Source of the DNA: Streptomyces marincola | GTDB taxonomy: Bacteria; Actinomycetota; Actinomycetes; Streptomycetales; Streptomycetaceae | Assembly: GCF_020410765.1 (NCBI RefSeq) | Contig: NZ_CP084541.1 | Coordinates: 4,607,001 to 4,671,000, forward strand | Direction: 5' to 3' | Length of the DNA stretch: 64,000 nucleotides | Shown here: one piece after another, positions 49,425 through 57,246 of the stretch | How the letters are laid out: every line of letters starts with the position of its first letter | Numbering within the stretch: position 1 is the stretch's first letter | Program-made: the position numbers and the translations under genes | Notes under the pieces: model-generated | Databases searched by the model: none | Told to the model about the DNA's origin: nothing | The model's input: only the letters and a program-made list of their open reading frames with translations

Positions 49425-50999
49425 ATGGCAGTGATGAAGACGTCACGCCGCCTCCGGACCGGCGCCGCCACGGCCATCGCCGCGGCGCTGGCCCTCGGGA
49501 CCGGTCTGACGCTGCCAGGCGCGGCTCACGCCGAGGACGTACGCGGAACCATCGCGAACGCGGGAGCCGAAGGCACCATCCCCGGAAGCTACATCGTCGT
49601 GCTGAAGGAGGACACGTTCTCGGCCGCCTCCGCCTCCGCGCAGGTGCTCGCGCAGCGCCACGACGCCGAGGTGACCAGCACGTTCCGGCACGCGCTGAAC
49701 GGGTTCGCGGCCGAGCTCTCCGAGGACGACGCGCGCGACCTGGCCGCCGACCCGGCGGTCGCGGAAGTCGTCCAGAACACGACCGTGTCCACCACCGCGA
49801 GCCAGGACACCCCGCCGTCCTGGGGGCAGGACCGGCTCGACCAGGCCGAGCTGCCGCTCGACGGCGGCTTCGCGTACCCCACGTCGGCGGGCGAGGGCGT
49901 GACCGCCTACATCCTCGACACCGGGGTCCGCTACAGCCACCAGGACTTCGGCGACCGCGCGAGGTTCGGCTTCGACGCCTTCGGCCAGGACGGCGACGAC
50001 AGGAACGGGCACGGCACGCACGTGGCCGGTACGGTCGCCGGCGCGACCTACGGGGTGGCGAAGGCGGCCGACATCGTGTCGGTGCGGGTGCTGGACGACC
50101 GCGGCAAGGGCTCGGCGGAAACGGTGATCGCGGGCGTCGACTTCGTCGCGCGCGACGCCACCGGGCCCGCGGTGGCCAACCTGAGCCTGGGCGGCGCGGG
50201 GAACAGCGCGCTCGACGCCGCGGTGCGCAACGCCATCGACGCCGGAGTGGTGTTCGCGGTGGCCGCGGGCAACGACTACGGCGCCGAGACCGGCGCCTAC
50301 TCGCCGGCCCGGGTCGAGGAGGCCGTGACCGTCGCGTCCAGCACGCGGGACGACAAGGTCTCCGCGTTCTCCAACCTCGGTCCCGCCGTGGACATCTTCG
50401 GCCCCGGCACCTCGATCCCCTCCGCCTGGCACACGGGCGACGTGGCCGAGAACACCATCTCGGGCACGTCCATGGCCACGCCGCACGTGGCCGGCGCGGC
50501 GGCGCTCCACCTGGCCGACGAGCCGGACGCGACCCCGGCCGAGGTGTCCGCCGCGCTCGTGGACTCGGCGGTGTGGCACCGGCTCGACGGCGTGCCGGCC
50601 GGCACCCCGAACGCCCTGGTGCACACCGGCGGGCAGGGCGGTGCCCCCGCCCCGCCCGACGGTCCGCGCTTCCACAGCGACGAGGTGGCCGAGATCAAGG
50701 ACCTGTCCACGGTGGAGTCCGTCATCGAGGTGGCGGACGCGGGCGCGGTCGAGGGCGCGTGGGAGGTGGAGTTCACGATCGAGCACTCCTACGTCGGTGA
50801 CCTCACGGTCGACGTGGTGGCCCCCGACGGCACCGCGACGCGCCTGCACAACCGGTCGGGCGGCAGCGCGACGGAGCTCCACGCCGTCTACTCGCTGCAC
50901 GCCACCGCGCTGGACGCCGACGGCGACTGGATTCTCAGGGTGGCCGACAGGGCGGCGTCCGACGAGGGCGTCCTCATCTCCTGGACGCTCCAGCTCTGA
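49425..50999 (+). CDS. Secreted subtilisin-like S8 peptidase with P-domain
   Basis: A 524-residue secreted serine protease. A signal peptide ends near residue 36 (AAHA), and an I9 inhibitor propeptide spans about 53-125 (GSYIVVLKEDTFSAASASAQ). The S8 domain has Asp165 (ILDTGV), His196 (NGHGTHVAG) and Ser349 (SGTSMATPH). A proprotein-convertase P-domain fills about 425-524 (VEFTIEHSYVGDLTVDVVAP, then DGDWILRVADRAASDEG). All catalytic residues are present. The role is extracellular protein degradation. The ATG at 49425 follows GAGAGGAA; an ATG three codons later is also usable. Confidence 0.93.
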   Translation: MAVMKTSRRLRTGAATAIAAALALGTGLTLPGAAHAEDVRGTIANAGAEGTIPGSYIVVLKEDTFSAASASAQVLAQRHDAEVTSTFRHALNGFAAELSEDDARDLAADPAVAEVVQNTTVSTTASQDTPPSWGQDRLDQAELPLDGGFAYPTSAGEGVTAYILDTGVRYSHQDFGDRARFGFDAFGQDGDDRNGHGTHVAGTVAGATYGVAKAADIVSVRVLDDRGKGSAETVIAGVDFVARDATGPAVANLSLGGAGNSALDAAVRNAIDAGVVFAVAAGNDYGAETGAYSPARVEEAVTVASSTRDDKVSAFSNLGPAVDIFGPGTSIPSAWHTGDVAENTISGTSMATPHVAGAAALHLADEPDATPAEVSAALVDSAVWHRLDGVPAGTPNALVHTGGQGGAPAPPDGPRFHSDEVAEIKDLSTVESVIEVADAGAVEGAWEVEFTIEHSYVGDLTVDVVAPDGTATRLHNRSGGSATELHAVYSLHATALDADGDWILRVADRAASDEGVLISWTLQL

Positions 51000-51105
51000 C
51001 CGGGACCCGGCGCCCGCTGGCCGGCCGTGCGGCGGGCGCGGCCCCGCGGGCGCCGGGCCGTGAACCGGGCGGACGCCCGGCGCCGCCTGCCGGGCGCCGG
51101 GAACT

Positions 51106-51139
51106 CCCGCCGCCGCCGGGCCCGCCCGGCGGCGGCGGG
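51106..51139 (+). terminator. Strong terminator after the subtilase gene
   Basis: Perfect 15-nt arms (51106-51120 and 51125-51139) with a CCCG loop. Two more GC-rich inverted repeats lie between it and the stop codon. Confidence 0.75.
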
Positions 51140-51232
51140 GCCGTTCCGGTCCGCGACCGCCGAACGGCGCCCCCCGGCAGGTGTCATCACATCGGGTGAA
51201 ACCATGGCCGTCCCTTGCGGATGGACACCCTG

Positions 51233-51250
51233 TGTTGCCAAGCTGTTGCC
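51233..51250. promoter_or_regulatory. TGTTGCC direct repeat at 11-bp spacing before the GntR gene
   Basis: TGTTGCC occurs at 51233 and 51244, about 30-45 bp upstream of the GTG start. It may be part of the promoter or a regulator-binding site; a GntR dimer would more often bind an inverted repeat. Confidence 0.3.
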
Positions 51251-51278
51251 GATCGTCAGCAAAGGGCAGGAGCAGCCT

Positions 51279-52031
51279 GTGCCGTTCGGTGAGCAGCCCG
51301 CATATCTCCGCGTCGCGGAAGACCTTCGACAGCAGATCGCGGACGGCACCCTGCCGCCGCACACCCGGCTTCCCTCGCAGGCCACCATCCGGGTCACCTA
51401 CGGGGTGTCCGACACCGTCGCGCTTGAGGCACGCAAGGTGCTGATGGCCGAGGGGCTCGTCGAGGGCAGGTCGGGTTCCGGCACGTACGTGCGTGAGCAG
51501 CCGTCGCGGCGCACCGTCGCGCGCAGCGGCTACCGGACGCCGGGCGCCGGCTCGACGTTCCGGCAGGAGCAGGCGGACGAGCACGTGCGGGGCACGTGGG
51601 AGGGCACGAGCGAGCGGGTGGAGGCGCCCGCGGACATCGCGGGGCGGTTGCGCATCGAGCCCTGCGAGCCGGTGATGCGCACCCGGTACGTGTTCCGGGT
51701 CGGGGGCGAGCCGGTGATGCTGTCCACGTCGTGGGAGCCGTTGCGGCTCACCGGGCGGACCCCCGTGCTGCTGCCCGAGCAGGGACCGCTGGCCGGGCGC
51801 GGGGTGGTGGAGCGGATGGCCGCCATCGACGTCGTCGTGGACAACGTGACGGAGGAGGTCGGCGCGCGGCCCGCGCTCGCGGCCGAGGCCCGCGTGCTCG
51901 GCGGTCTTCCCGGGCACGCCGTGCTGGTGATCGCTCGCACCCACCGCGCGGGCAGCCTTCCGGTGGAGACGGCGGACGTGATCGTGCCGGCCGACCGCTA
52001 CTCCGTGGCCTACCACCTGCCCGTGCGCTGA
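51279..52031 (+). CDS. GntR-family transcriptional regulator with UTRA domain
   Basis: A 250-residue regulator. The N-terminal winged helix (PAYLRVAEDLRQQIADGTLP, then LPSQATIRVTYGVSDTVALE and GLVEGRSGSGTYVRE) is of the HutC/FarR type, and the C-terminal UTRA ligand domain (EPVMRTRYVFRVGGEPVMLS, then LGGLPGHAVLVIARTHRAGS) senses a small molecule. I chose the GTG at 51279 because AGGAG lies six bases upstream and PFGEQPAYLR is the usual N-terminus. The open frame continues upstream without conserved sequence. The ligand is unknown. Confidence 0.9.
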   Translation: MPFGEQPAYLRVAEDLRQQIADGTLPPHTRLPSQATIRVTYGVSDTVALEARKVLMAEGLVEGRSGSGTYVREQPSRRTVARSGYRTPGAGSTFRQEQADEHVRGTWEGTSERVEAPADIAGRLRIEPCEPVMRTRYVFRVGGEPVMLSTSWEPLRLTGRTPVLLPEQGPLAGRGVVERMAAIDVVVDNVTEEVGARPALAAEARVLGGLPGHAVLVIARTHRAGSLPVETADVIVPADRYSVAYHLPVR

Positions 52032-52058
52032 CGGGTCCGAAGGCCGCGTCGGCCCGGC

Positions 52059-52099
52059 GGGAGCGCCCGCGTCCGGCCGGGCCGCACGCGGGCGTTCCC
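52059..52099. terminator. Bidirectional terminator
   Basis: 14-nt arms with one G-U pair (52059-52072 and 52086-52099) around a 13-nt GC-rich loop lie between the convergent GntR and phosphatase genes. Confidence 0.65.
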
Positions 52100-52131
52100 C
52101 CGGACCGACCGGCCGGCCGATGTGCGCCCAC

Positions 52132-54648
52132 TCAGTCGCCGAAGCCCAGTTCGAACCACACGGTCTTGCCGCTCGGTTCGTACCGGGTGCCCCAGCGCCT
52201 GGACTCCTGGGCGACCAGCGGCAGCCCCCGGCCGCCCTCGTCGTCGAGGCGGGCGGGGCGCTTCCTCGGCGGGTCGGGCAGCGGATCGGTGACCTCGACG
52301 AGCAGTGAGCCCCCGTGCACCACCCGCAGGCCGACCGGGCCGCGCGCGTGCCGCACCGCGTTCGTGACCAGCTCGCTGACCAGCAGCTCCGCCGTGTCCG
52401 ACAGCGCGGTCAGGTCCCAGGCGCGCAGCGCCTCGCGCACGGCCTGCCGGGCGCGGCGCACCACGTGCCGCTCCGCGGGGAACGTGCGGCGCAGCACCCG
52501 GTCCTCCGGCAGGCGGGACAGGCGGGCGACGAGCAGCGCGAGGTCGTCGGACTCCCCGTCCTGCGTGTCGGGCCGCAGGGTGCCGATGACGTCCTCGCAG
52601 ATCCGGTCCGGTGGCACCGCGCGGCCCGCCGCCCCGGCCAGCAGGTCCCCGAGCCGCGTGATGCCGGCGGACAGGTCCTCGCCGCGCGACTCGACCAGGC
52701 CGTCGGTGTACAGGGCGAGCAGCGACCCGTCCGGGATGGTCAGGCGCCGCTCCTCGAACGGGACGCCGTCAACGCCGAGCGGCGCGCCCGAGGGCAGGTC
52801 GAGCGGGTGCGCGGCCCACGGGCGGCGGTCGGGCCCGGCCCCGCCCGGGTCCCCTTCGCCCGCCCGCCGCACCAGGACGGGCGGCAGGTGGCCGGCCTTC
52901 GCCAGGGTGCACACGCCGGTGGCGGGGTCGTAGACGGCGTAGGCGCAGGTGGCGAGCACCGGGGAGCCGGGGTTCTGGGCGATGTCGCGGCCGAGGTCGT
53001 TGACCCGGTGCAGCAGTTCGGCCGGCGCGAGGTCGAGCCACGCCAGGGTCCGCACGGCGGTGCGCAGTTGGCCCATGGTGGCGGCGGCGCGCATCCCGTG
53101 GCCGGTGACGTCCCCGATGACGAACGCGACCCGCCCGCCGGCCAGCGGAATGACGTCGAACCAGTCGCCGCCGATCTCGGCGCCGACGCTGCCCGGCACG
53201 TAGCGGTGGCCGGTCTCGATGCCGGGCAGCTCGGGCAGCGTCTGCGGGAGCAGGCTGCGCTGGAGCATCACCGCGCCCTCGCGTTCGCGCGCGTACAGGC
53301 GCGCGTTGTCCAGCGAGAACCCGGCGCGGGCGGCCAGTTCCATGGCCAGGGCCAGGTCCTCCTCCTCGAACGCGCGGCGCCCTGGGCCCTGGCTGATCAC
53401 CAGGACGCCGAGCACCCGGCCGCGGGCGCGCAGCGGCAGGGTGAGCATCGAGTGGATGTCGAGCGCGGTGGCGGTGTGCCAGCGGGGGTCGTCGCGGTCG
53501 GTGTCGGCCATCAGGTCCGCCCTGGTGCGGGCGAGGTGCGGGGTGCCCGAGGTCAGCACGGTGCCGAAGACGGTGTCGGCGCCGAACCTGATCTCGGCGT
53601 CCGCCGGGGGCAGGTCGTTGTCCTCGGGCGGGCGGCGGCCCGCGGCGAAGGCCACCGGGGAGAGGAGCACGTCGGTCAGGTCCTCCGCGCGCGGCGGCTC
53701 CCCGCCGCGCGCGACCTGGCCGATCAGCGCGACGCCCGCGTAGTCGCCGAAACGGGGGACGAGGGCGTGGGCGAGCACCTCGCAGATGCGGTGCACGTCG
53801 AGCAGGTCGCCGAGCGCGGTGCCGATGTCGTTGAGCAGCGCGAGCCGCTGCCTGGCGCGCTCGACCTTGGCCAGCGCGTTCCTGCGTTCGCTGATGTCCA
53901 TCACGGTGCAGGTGACGCCGACGGGCTCTCCCGCGGCGTCGGTGAGCCGGCCGAACGACACCGAGTGCGCGCCCCGCCCGTCCGGCGCCGCGGTGATCAG
54001 GTCGGTCACGGCCCGTCCGGACCGCAGCACCTCCTGCTGGAGCCGGTGCACCTCGCGCCCCGCCGCCGTCGGGGAGACGTCGAGCACGGTGCGGCCGATC
54101 AGTGCCTCGGCCGTGGTGTCCTGGAGGCGGCACAGCGCGTCGTTGACGCGGAGGTAGCGCAGGGCGTCGTCGAAGACGGCGATGCCGAGCGGCGATGAGG
54201 TGAACAACCCGTCGAGAGTCGCCAGGTCCTGTTCCACGGCGCGCAGCGGGCCCGGCTCCACCAGCAGGACGATCAGGAGCGGCGCGCCGTCCGCGTCGGC
54301 CGTCCTGGTGCCGCGCACATCGAGGGGCACGGGTCGCCCGTCCCGGTGCGTGAGGGTCACGGTCTCCCGCCAGCCGCCGGCGTCCGCGGGGGCGAGGAGG
54401 GGGCGGTGCTCCCGGGTGAGGTCGGTGACCGGCCGGCCCAGCGTCTCGGCGGCGGGCCGGCCGGTCAGCGCCTCGGCCCCGGGGTCCCAGAGGACGACGT
54501 GCTGCCGGTCGTCGAGGACCAGCGTCCCGACCCGGACCGGGTCGAGGCGCGAGGGGCCGGCCTGGTGGCCGGCCGCGGCGTCCAGGGAACCCCGCGCTCC
54601 GGGAGGATCGTTCCGCACGCTGCCCCAGCACTCGTCGGACGTCTTCAC
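52132..54648 (-). CDS. PAS-PAS-GAF-SpoIIE phosphatase with C-terminal anti-sigma-factor ATPase domain
   Basis: An 838-residue signalling protein. In order: two PAS domains (about 38-130, VRVGTLVLDDRQHVVLWDPG; and 145-260, LFTSSPLGIAVFDDALRYLR), a GAF domain (about 270-450), a PP2C-type SpoIIE phosphatase (about 465-690, with GAEIGGDWFDVIPL and IGDVTGHGMRAAA metal-binding Asp motifs) and a RsbW-like HATPase (about 705-838, ELLVSELVTNAVRHA, DEGGRGLPLV). Such proteins control partner-switching by dephosphorylating anti-anti-sigma factors. The start is taken at the GTG at 54648; earlier in-frame codons overlap the next gene and are not conserved. Confidence 0.9.
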   Translation of the reverse strand: MKTSDECWGSVRNDPPGARGSLDAAAGHQAGPSRLDPVRVGTLVLDDRQHVVLWDPGAEALTGRPAAETLGRPVTDLTREHRPLLAPADAGGWRETVTLTHRDGRPVPLDVRGTRTADADGAPLLIVLLVEPGPLRAVEQDLATLDGLFTSSPLGIAVFDDALRYLRVNDALCRLQDTTAEALIGRTVLDVSPTAAGREVHRLQQEVLRSGRAVTDLITAAPDGRGAHSVSFGRLTDAAGEPVGVTCTVMDISERRNALAKVERARQRLALLNDIGTALGDLLDVHRICEVLAHALVPRFGDYAGVALIGQVARGGEPPRAEDLTDVLLSPVAFAAGRRPPEDNDLPPADAEIRFGADTVFGTVLTSGTPHLARTRADLMADTDRDDPRWHTATALDIHSMLTLPLRARGRVLGVLVISQGPGRRAFEEEDLALAMELAARAGFSLDNARLYAREREGAVMLQRSLLPQTLPELPGIETGHRYVPGSVGAEIGGDWFDVIPLAGGRVAFVIGDVTGHGMRAAATMGQLRTAVRTLAWLDLAPAELLHRVNDLGRDIAQNPGSPVLATCAYAVYDPATGVCTLAKAGHLPPVLVRRAGEGDPGGAGPDRRPWAAHPLDLPSGAPLGVDGVPFEERRLTIPDGSLLALYTDGLVESRGEDLSAGITRLGDLLAGAAGRAVPPDRICEDVIGTLRPDTQDGESDDLALLVARLSRLPEDRVLRRTFPAERHVVRRARQAVREALRAWDLTALSDTAELLVSELVTNAVRHARGPVGLRVVHGGSLLVEVTDPLPDPPRKRPARLDDEGGRGLPLVAQESRRWGTRYEPSGKTVWFELGFGD

Positions 54649-54701
54649 CGGCGGACCCGGCGAAGTGGGACAAAAGCCCACACATCCGATTGTGCCCAAG
54701 G

Positions 54702-54905
54702 TCAGCGAGGCGCGCCGCTTCCGGCCTCGACGCGCTCCACGAGATAGTTCGGTGCTCCGGCCACGGCCTCGGGGCCCGCGCCGCGCCGCAGGCGCTGGAT
54801 GAGTCGCTGTGCCTCGGCGCGCGTCGCGCAGTGCCCTATGCGGTAGCGGCCGCCGTTCTCGTCCTCGCGGACGACTTGCCAGGGTTGCAGGGTGCTGCCG
54901 TTCAT
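54702..54905 (-). CDS. Small SPOR-like protein
   Basis: A 67-residue protein: LQPWQVVREDENGGRYRIGH, then CATRAEAQRLIQRLRRG. A beta-alpha-beta pattern with the AEAQRLI helix is typical of the small SPOR-domain proteins of Streptomyces. It has no signal peptide or membrane segment, so peptidoglycan binding is doubtful. It lies between the phosphatase gene and the helical membrane protein, on the same strand. The function is unknown. Confidence 0.7.
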   Translation of the reverse strand: MNGSTLQPWQVVREDENGGRYRIGHCATRAEAQRLIQRLRRGAGPEAVAGAPNYLVERVEAGSGAPR

Positions 54906-54966
54906 TCCTCACCCCCCCTCTGCATATGCCAGACCATACGCCAGCGCATCACCCGTGGAACAGGGT

Positions 54967-56364
54967 TCAGGCAAGTGCCCCGGCGTCGCGCGACGCGAGC
55001 ACGCGCGCCTCCCGCGCGAGCGCGTCGGCGTGCCACGCGAACGGCAGCGCCGTGGCCGCGTCGTGCGGCGCGAGTGCCCGCGCCCGTTCCAGCCGGTGCG
55101 CCGCCTCCGCGAGCTTCGCGCGCGCCTCGCTGCCGACCTCGCCGCGGTGGGTGGTCACCAGGTCGCGTGCCGCGCCGAGTTCGGCGGTGGCGGTCAGCAG
55201 CGCCTCGTCCAGCAGCACCCGCGCCCGCCGGTTCCTCGTGCCGCGGTCCCGGCCGGGGGCGAGCGCGTGCGCCAGCGGAGTGCCGCCGTCGGCCAGGCGG
55301 CGCAGGCCGCCGAACGGGTCGCGCCGCCCCGGCGCCAGGTCCTCGCGACCCGTGGCCAGCGCAGCCAGCGCGGCCTCGGCCCGGCCCGAGTCCTCGCGCA
55401 CCGGTGCCAGCCCCGGCGCCGCGAGCACGTCGCCCTGGGTCACCCGGACGGCTTCGGCCAGCGCGGTGTCCGCCCGCGCCAGCTCGTCCCGCCAGCGGTC
55501 CACGCCGTCCGCGAGCACCTCGGCCTGGCCGATCGCGGCCTCCGCGTCCTGGATCGCGTCCGCGGCCCGCCGCCGGTCGCCCGCCTCGACGGCCCGGCCG
55601 GCCGCGGCCAGCAGGTCGTCGGCCATGGCGGACCGTTCCGCCGCCGCCTCCGGGTGGCCACGCACGGGAGCGAGCGCCGCCGGCGCGTAGTCGCGGCCGA
55701 GCCGGTCGCACACCTCCTCCGCCCGGCGCACGCGCTCGCCGAGCGCGCGCTGCCGCTCGCGCGCCGCGGCGAGCGCCCCCTCCGCGTCGGCCGGCAGGCC
55801 CCGGGCCGCGGCCAGCGAGCCGCCCACGGCCGCCAGCCGCCCGAGCGCCGCCGAGCAGCGGTCGGTGATGTCCTGGAGCAGCTTGCGCCGCTCGGGTTCG
55901 TTGCGGCGCAGCGCCGGATCGTCGAGCCGGTGCCACAGCCGCAGGGCCCGCGCGGCCTCGTCCGCCGCGTCCTCGACGGCCGCCAGGTGCGGCCCGACGG
56001 CCGCGTCGCCCGCCTGCGCCCGCGCCGCGCGCACCTGCTCGCGCCGCCTGAGCACCGCGTCGTCCAGCCGCAGCAGCCACGCGCGCGCCCGCGCGTCGAG
56101 CGTGCGCGTGGCCGTCGCGCGGTCCTGCGCGGCCCGGGCCGGCGGCGCCGTCGGCACGCCGTCCCAGAGTTCCGGCACCGTGCGGTACGGCGGGGAGTGC
56201 GGGCCGTGCCGCCTGAGGTACAGCACCACGAGAACGGCCGCGGCGATCAGGGCGAGCGGCAGGACCAGCACGACCGCGTCCGGGCCGCGCGCCGCCTCGG
56301 GGCCCGGCTCCGCGGCCAGCGCGGCGACGCGTGCCGTGTCCACCCGCTCACCCTTCGTCGACAA
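54967..56364 (-). CDS. Membrane-anchored long helical protein (TPM-protein-like tail)
   Basis: A 465-residue protein with one N-terminal membrane segment (AVVLVLPLALIAAAVLVVLY, about 29-50) followed by more than 400 residues of almost continuous, Ala/Arg/Glu-rich helix with coiled-coil character. It resembles the C-terminal cytoplasmic part of Streptomyces TPM-domain proteins, but the N-terminal TPM domain itself is missing. It could be a shortened paralogue or a separate family. No catalytic motif is visible. The start is uncertain: ATG 56364 or the GTG seven codons later. Confidence 0.65.
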   Translation of the reverse strand: MSTKGERVDTARVAALAAEPGPEAARGPDAVVLVLPLALIAAAVLVVLYLRRHGPHSPPYRTVPELWDGVPTAPPARAAQDRATATRTLDARARAWLLRLDDAVLRRREQVRAARAQAGDAAVGPHLAAVEDAADEAARALRLWHRLDDPALRRNEPERRKLLQDITDRCSAALGRLAAVGGSLAAARGLPADAEGALAAARERQRALGERVRRAEEVCDRLGRDYAPAALAPVRGHPEAAAERSAMADDLLAAAGRAVEAGDRRRAADAIQDAEAAIGQAEVLADGVDRWRDELARADTALAEAVRVTQGDVLAAPGLAPVREDSGRAEAALAALATGREDLAPGRRDPFGGLRRLADGGTPLAHALAPGRDRGTRNRRARVLLDEALLTATAELGAARDLVTTHRGEVGSEARAKLAEAAHRLERARALAPHDAATALPFAWHADALAREARVLASRDAGALA

Positions 56365-56454
56365 GGAGGTCTGCCACTACCTGTCGACGTTAGGCCGCCC
56401 GGGCCCGGCCCGCGACCCGAGCGGCCGAACGGCCCGCGACCGCCAGGGCGCGGT

Positions 56455-57246
56455 TCAGTCCCCGCGCCCGCGGCGCCTGATCTTGCTGCCCAGCCACACC
56501 AGCGGGTCGTGGCGGCGGTCGGCGGCGCGCTCCTTCATGGGGATCAGCGCGTTGTCGGTGATGCGGATGGACTCGGGGCAGACCTCGGTGCAGCACTTGG
56601 TCACGTTGCACAGCCCGAGCCCGTGCTCCTCGGCGACGGCCCGCGCGCGGTCGAGTCCCCGCCGTTCCGCCTCGTCCAGCGGGTGCATGTCCAGCTCCGC
56701 CATGCGCATCAGGAAGCGCGGCCCGGCGAACGCCTCCTTGTTCTCCTCGTGGTCGCGCACCACGTGGCACACGTCCTGGCACAGGAAGCACTCGATGCAC
56801 TTGCGGAACTCCTGGCTGCGCGCGACGTCCTCCTGCCGCATCCGGTACTCGCCGGGGCCGAGCCCCTCGGGCGCGGCGAACGACGGGATCTCGCGGGCCT
56901 TGGTGTAGTTGAACTCCACGTCCGTCACCAGGTCGCGCACCACGGGGAACGTCCGCATCGGCGTGATGGTCAGCGTCTCCTCCCTGGCGAACACCGACAT
57001 GCGGGTCATGCACATCAGCCGCGGCCTGCCGTTGATCTCCGCGCTGCACGAACCGCACTTGCCCGCCTTGCAGTTCCAGCGCACGGCCAGGTCGGGCGCC
57101 TGCGTCGCCTGGAGTCTGTGGACGACGTCGAGGACGACCTCGCCCTCGTTGACCTCGACCGTGTAGTCGGTCAGGCCGCCGCCCGCCGCGTCGCCGCGCC
57201 ACACCCTCAGGTGCGCGTCGTAGCCGGTGCTCGCCGTCTGGCTCAC
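56455..57246 (-). CDS. sdhB: Succinate dehydrogenase/fumarate reductase iron-sulfur subunit
   Basis: A 263-residue iron-sulfur protein of complex II. Cysteines 59, 64, 67 and 79 (CKAGKCGSC) hold the [2Fe-2S] cluster. The C-terminal ferredoxin-like part has CIECFLCQDVC (150-160) and LCNVTKCCTEVCPES (213-223) for the [4Fe-4S] and [3Fe-4S] clusters. It passes electrons from SdhA to the membrane subunit. The GTG start overlaps the sdhA stop (GTGA). Confidence 0.95.
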   Translation of the reverse strand: MSQTASTGYDAHLRVWRGDAAGGGLTDYTVEVNEGEVVLDVVHRLQATQAPDLAVRWNCKAGKCGSCSAEINGRPRLMCMTRMSVFAREETLTITPMRTFPVVRDLVTDVEFNYTKAREIPSFAAPEGLGPGEYRMRQEDVARSQEFRKCIECFLCQDVCHVVRDHEENKEAFAGPRFLMRMAELDMHPLDEAERRGLDRARAVAEEHGLGLCNVTKCCTEVCPESIRITDNALIPMKERAADRRHDPLVWLGSKIRRRGRGD

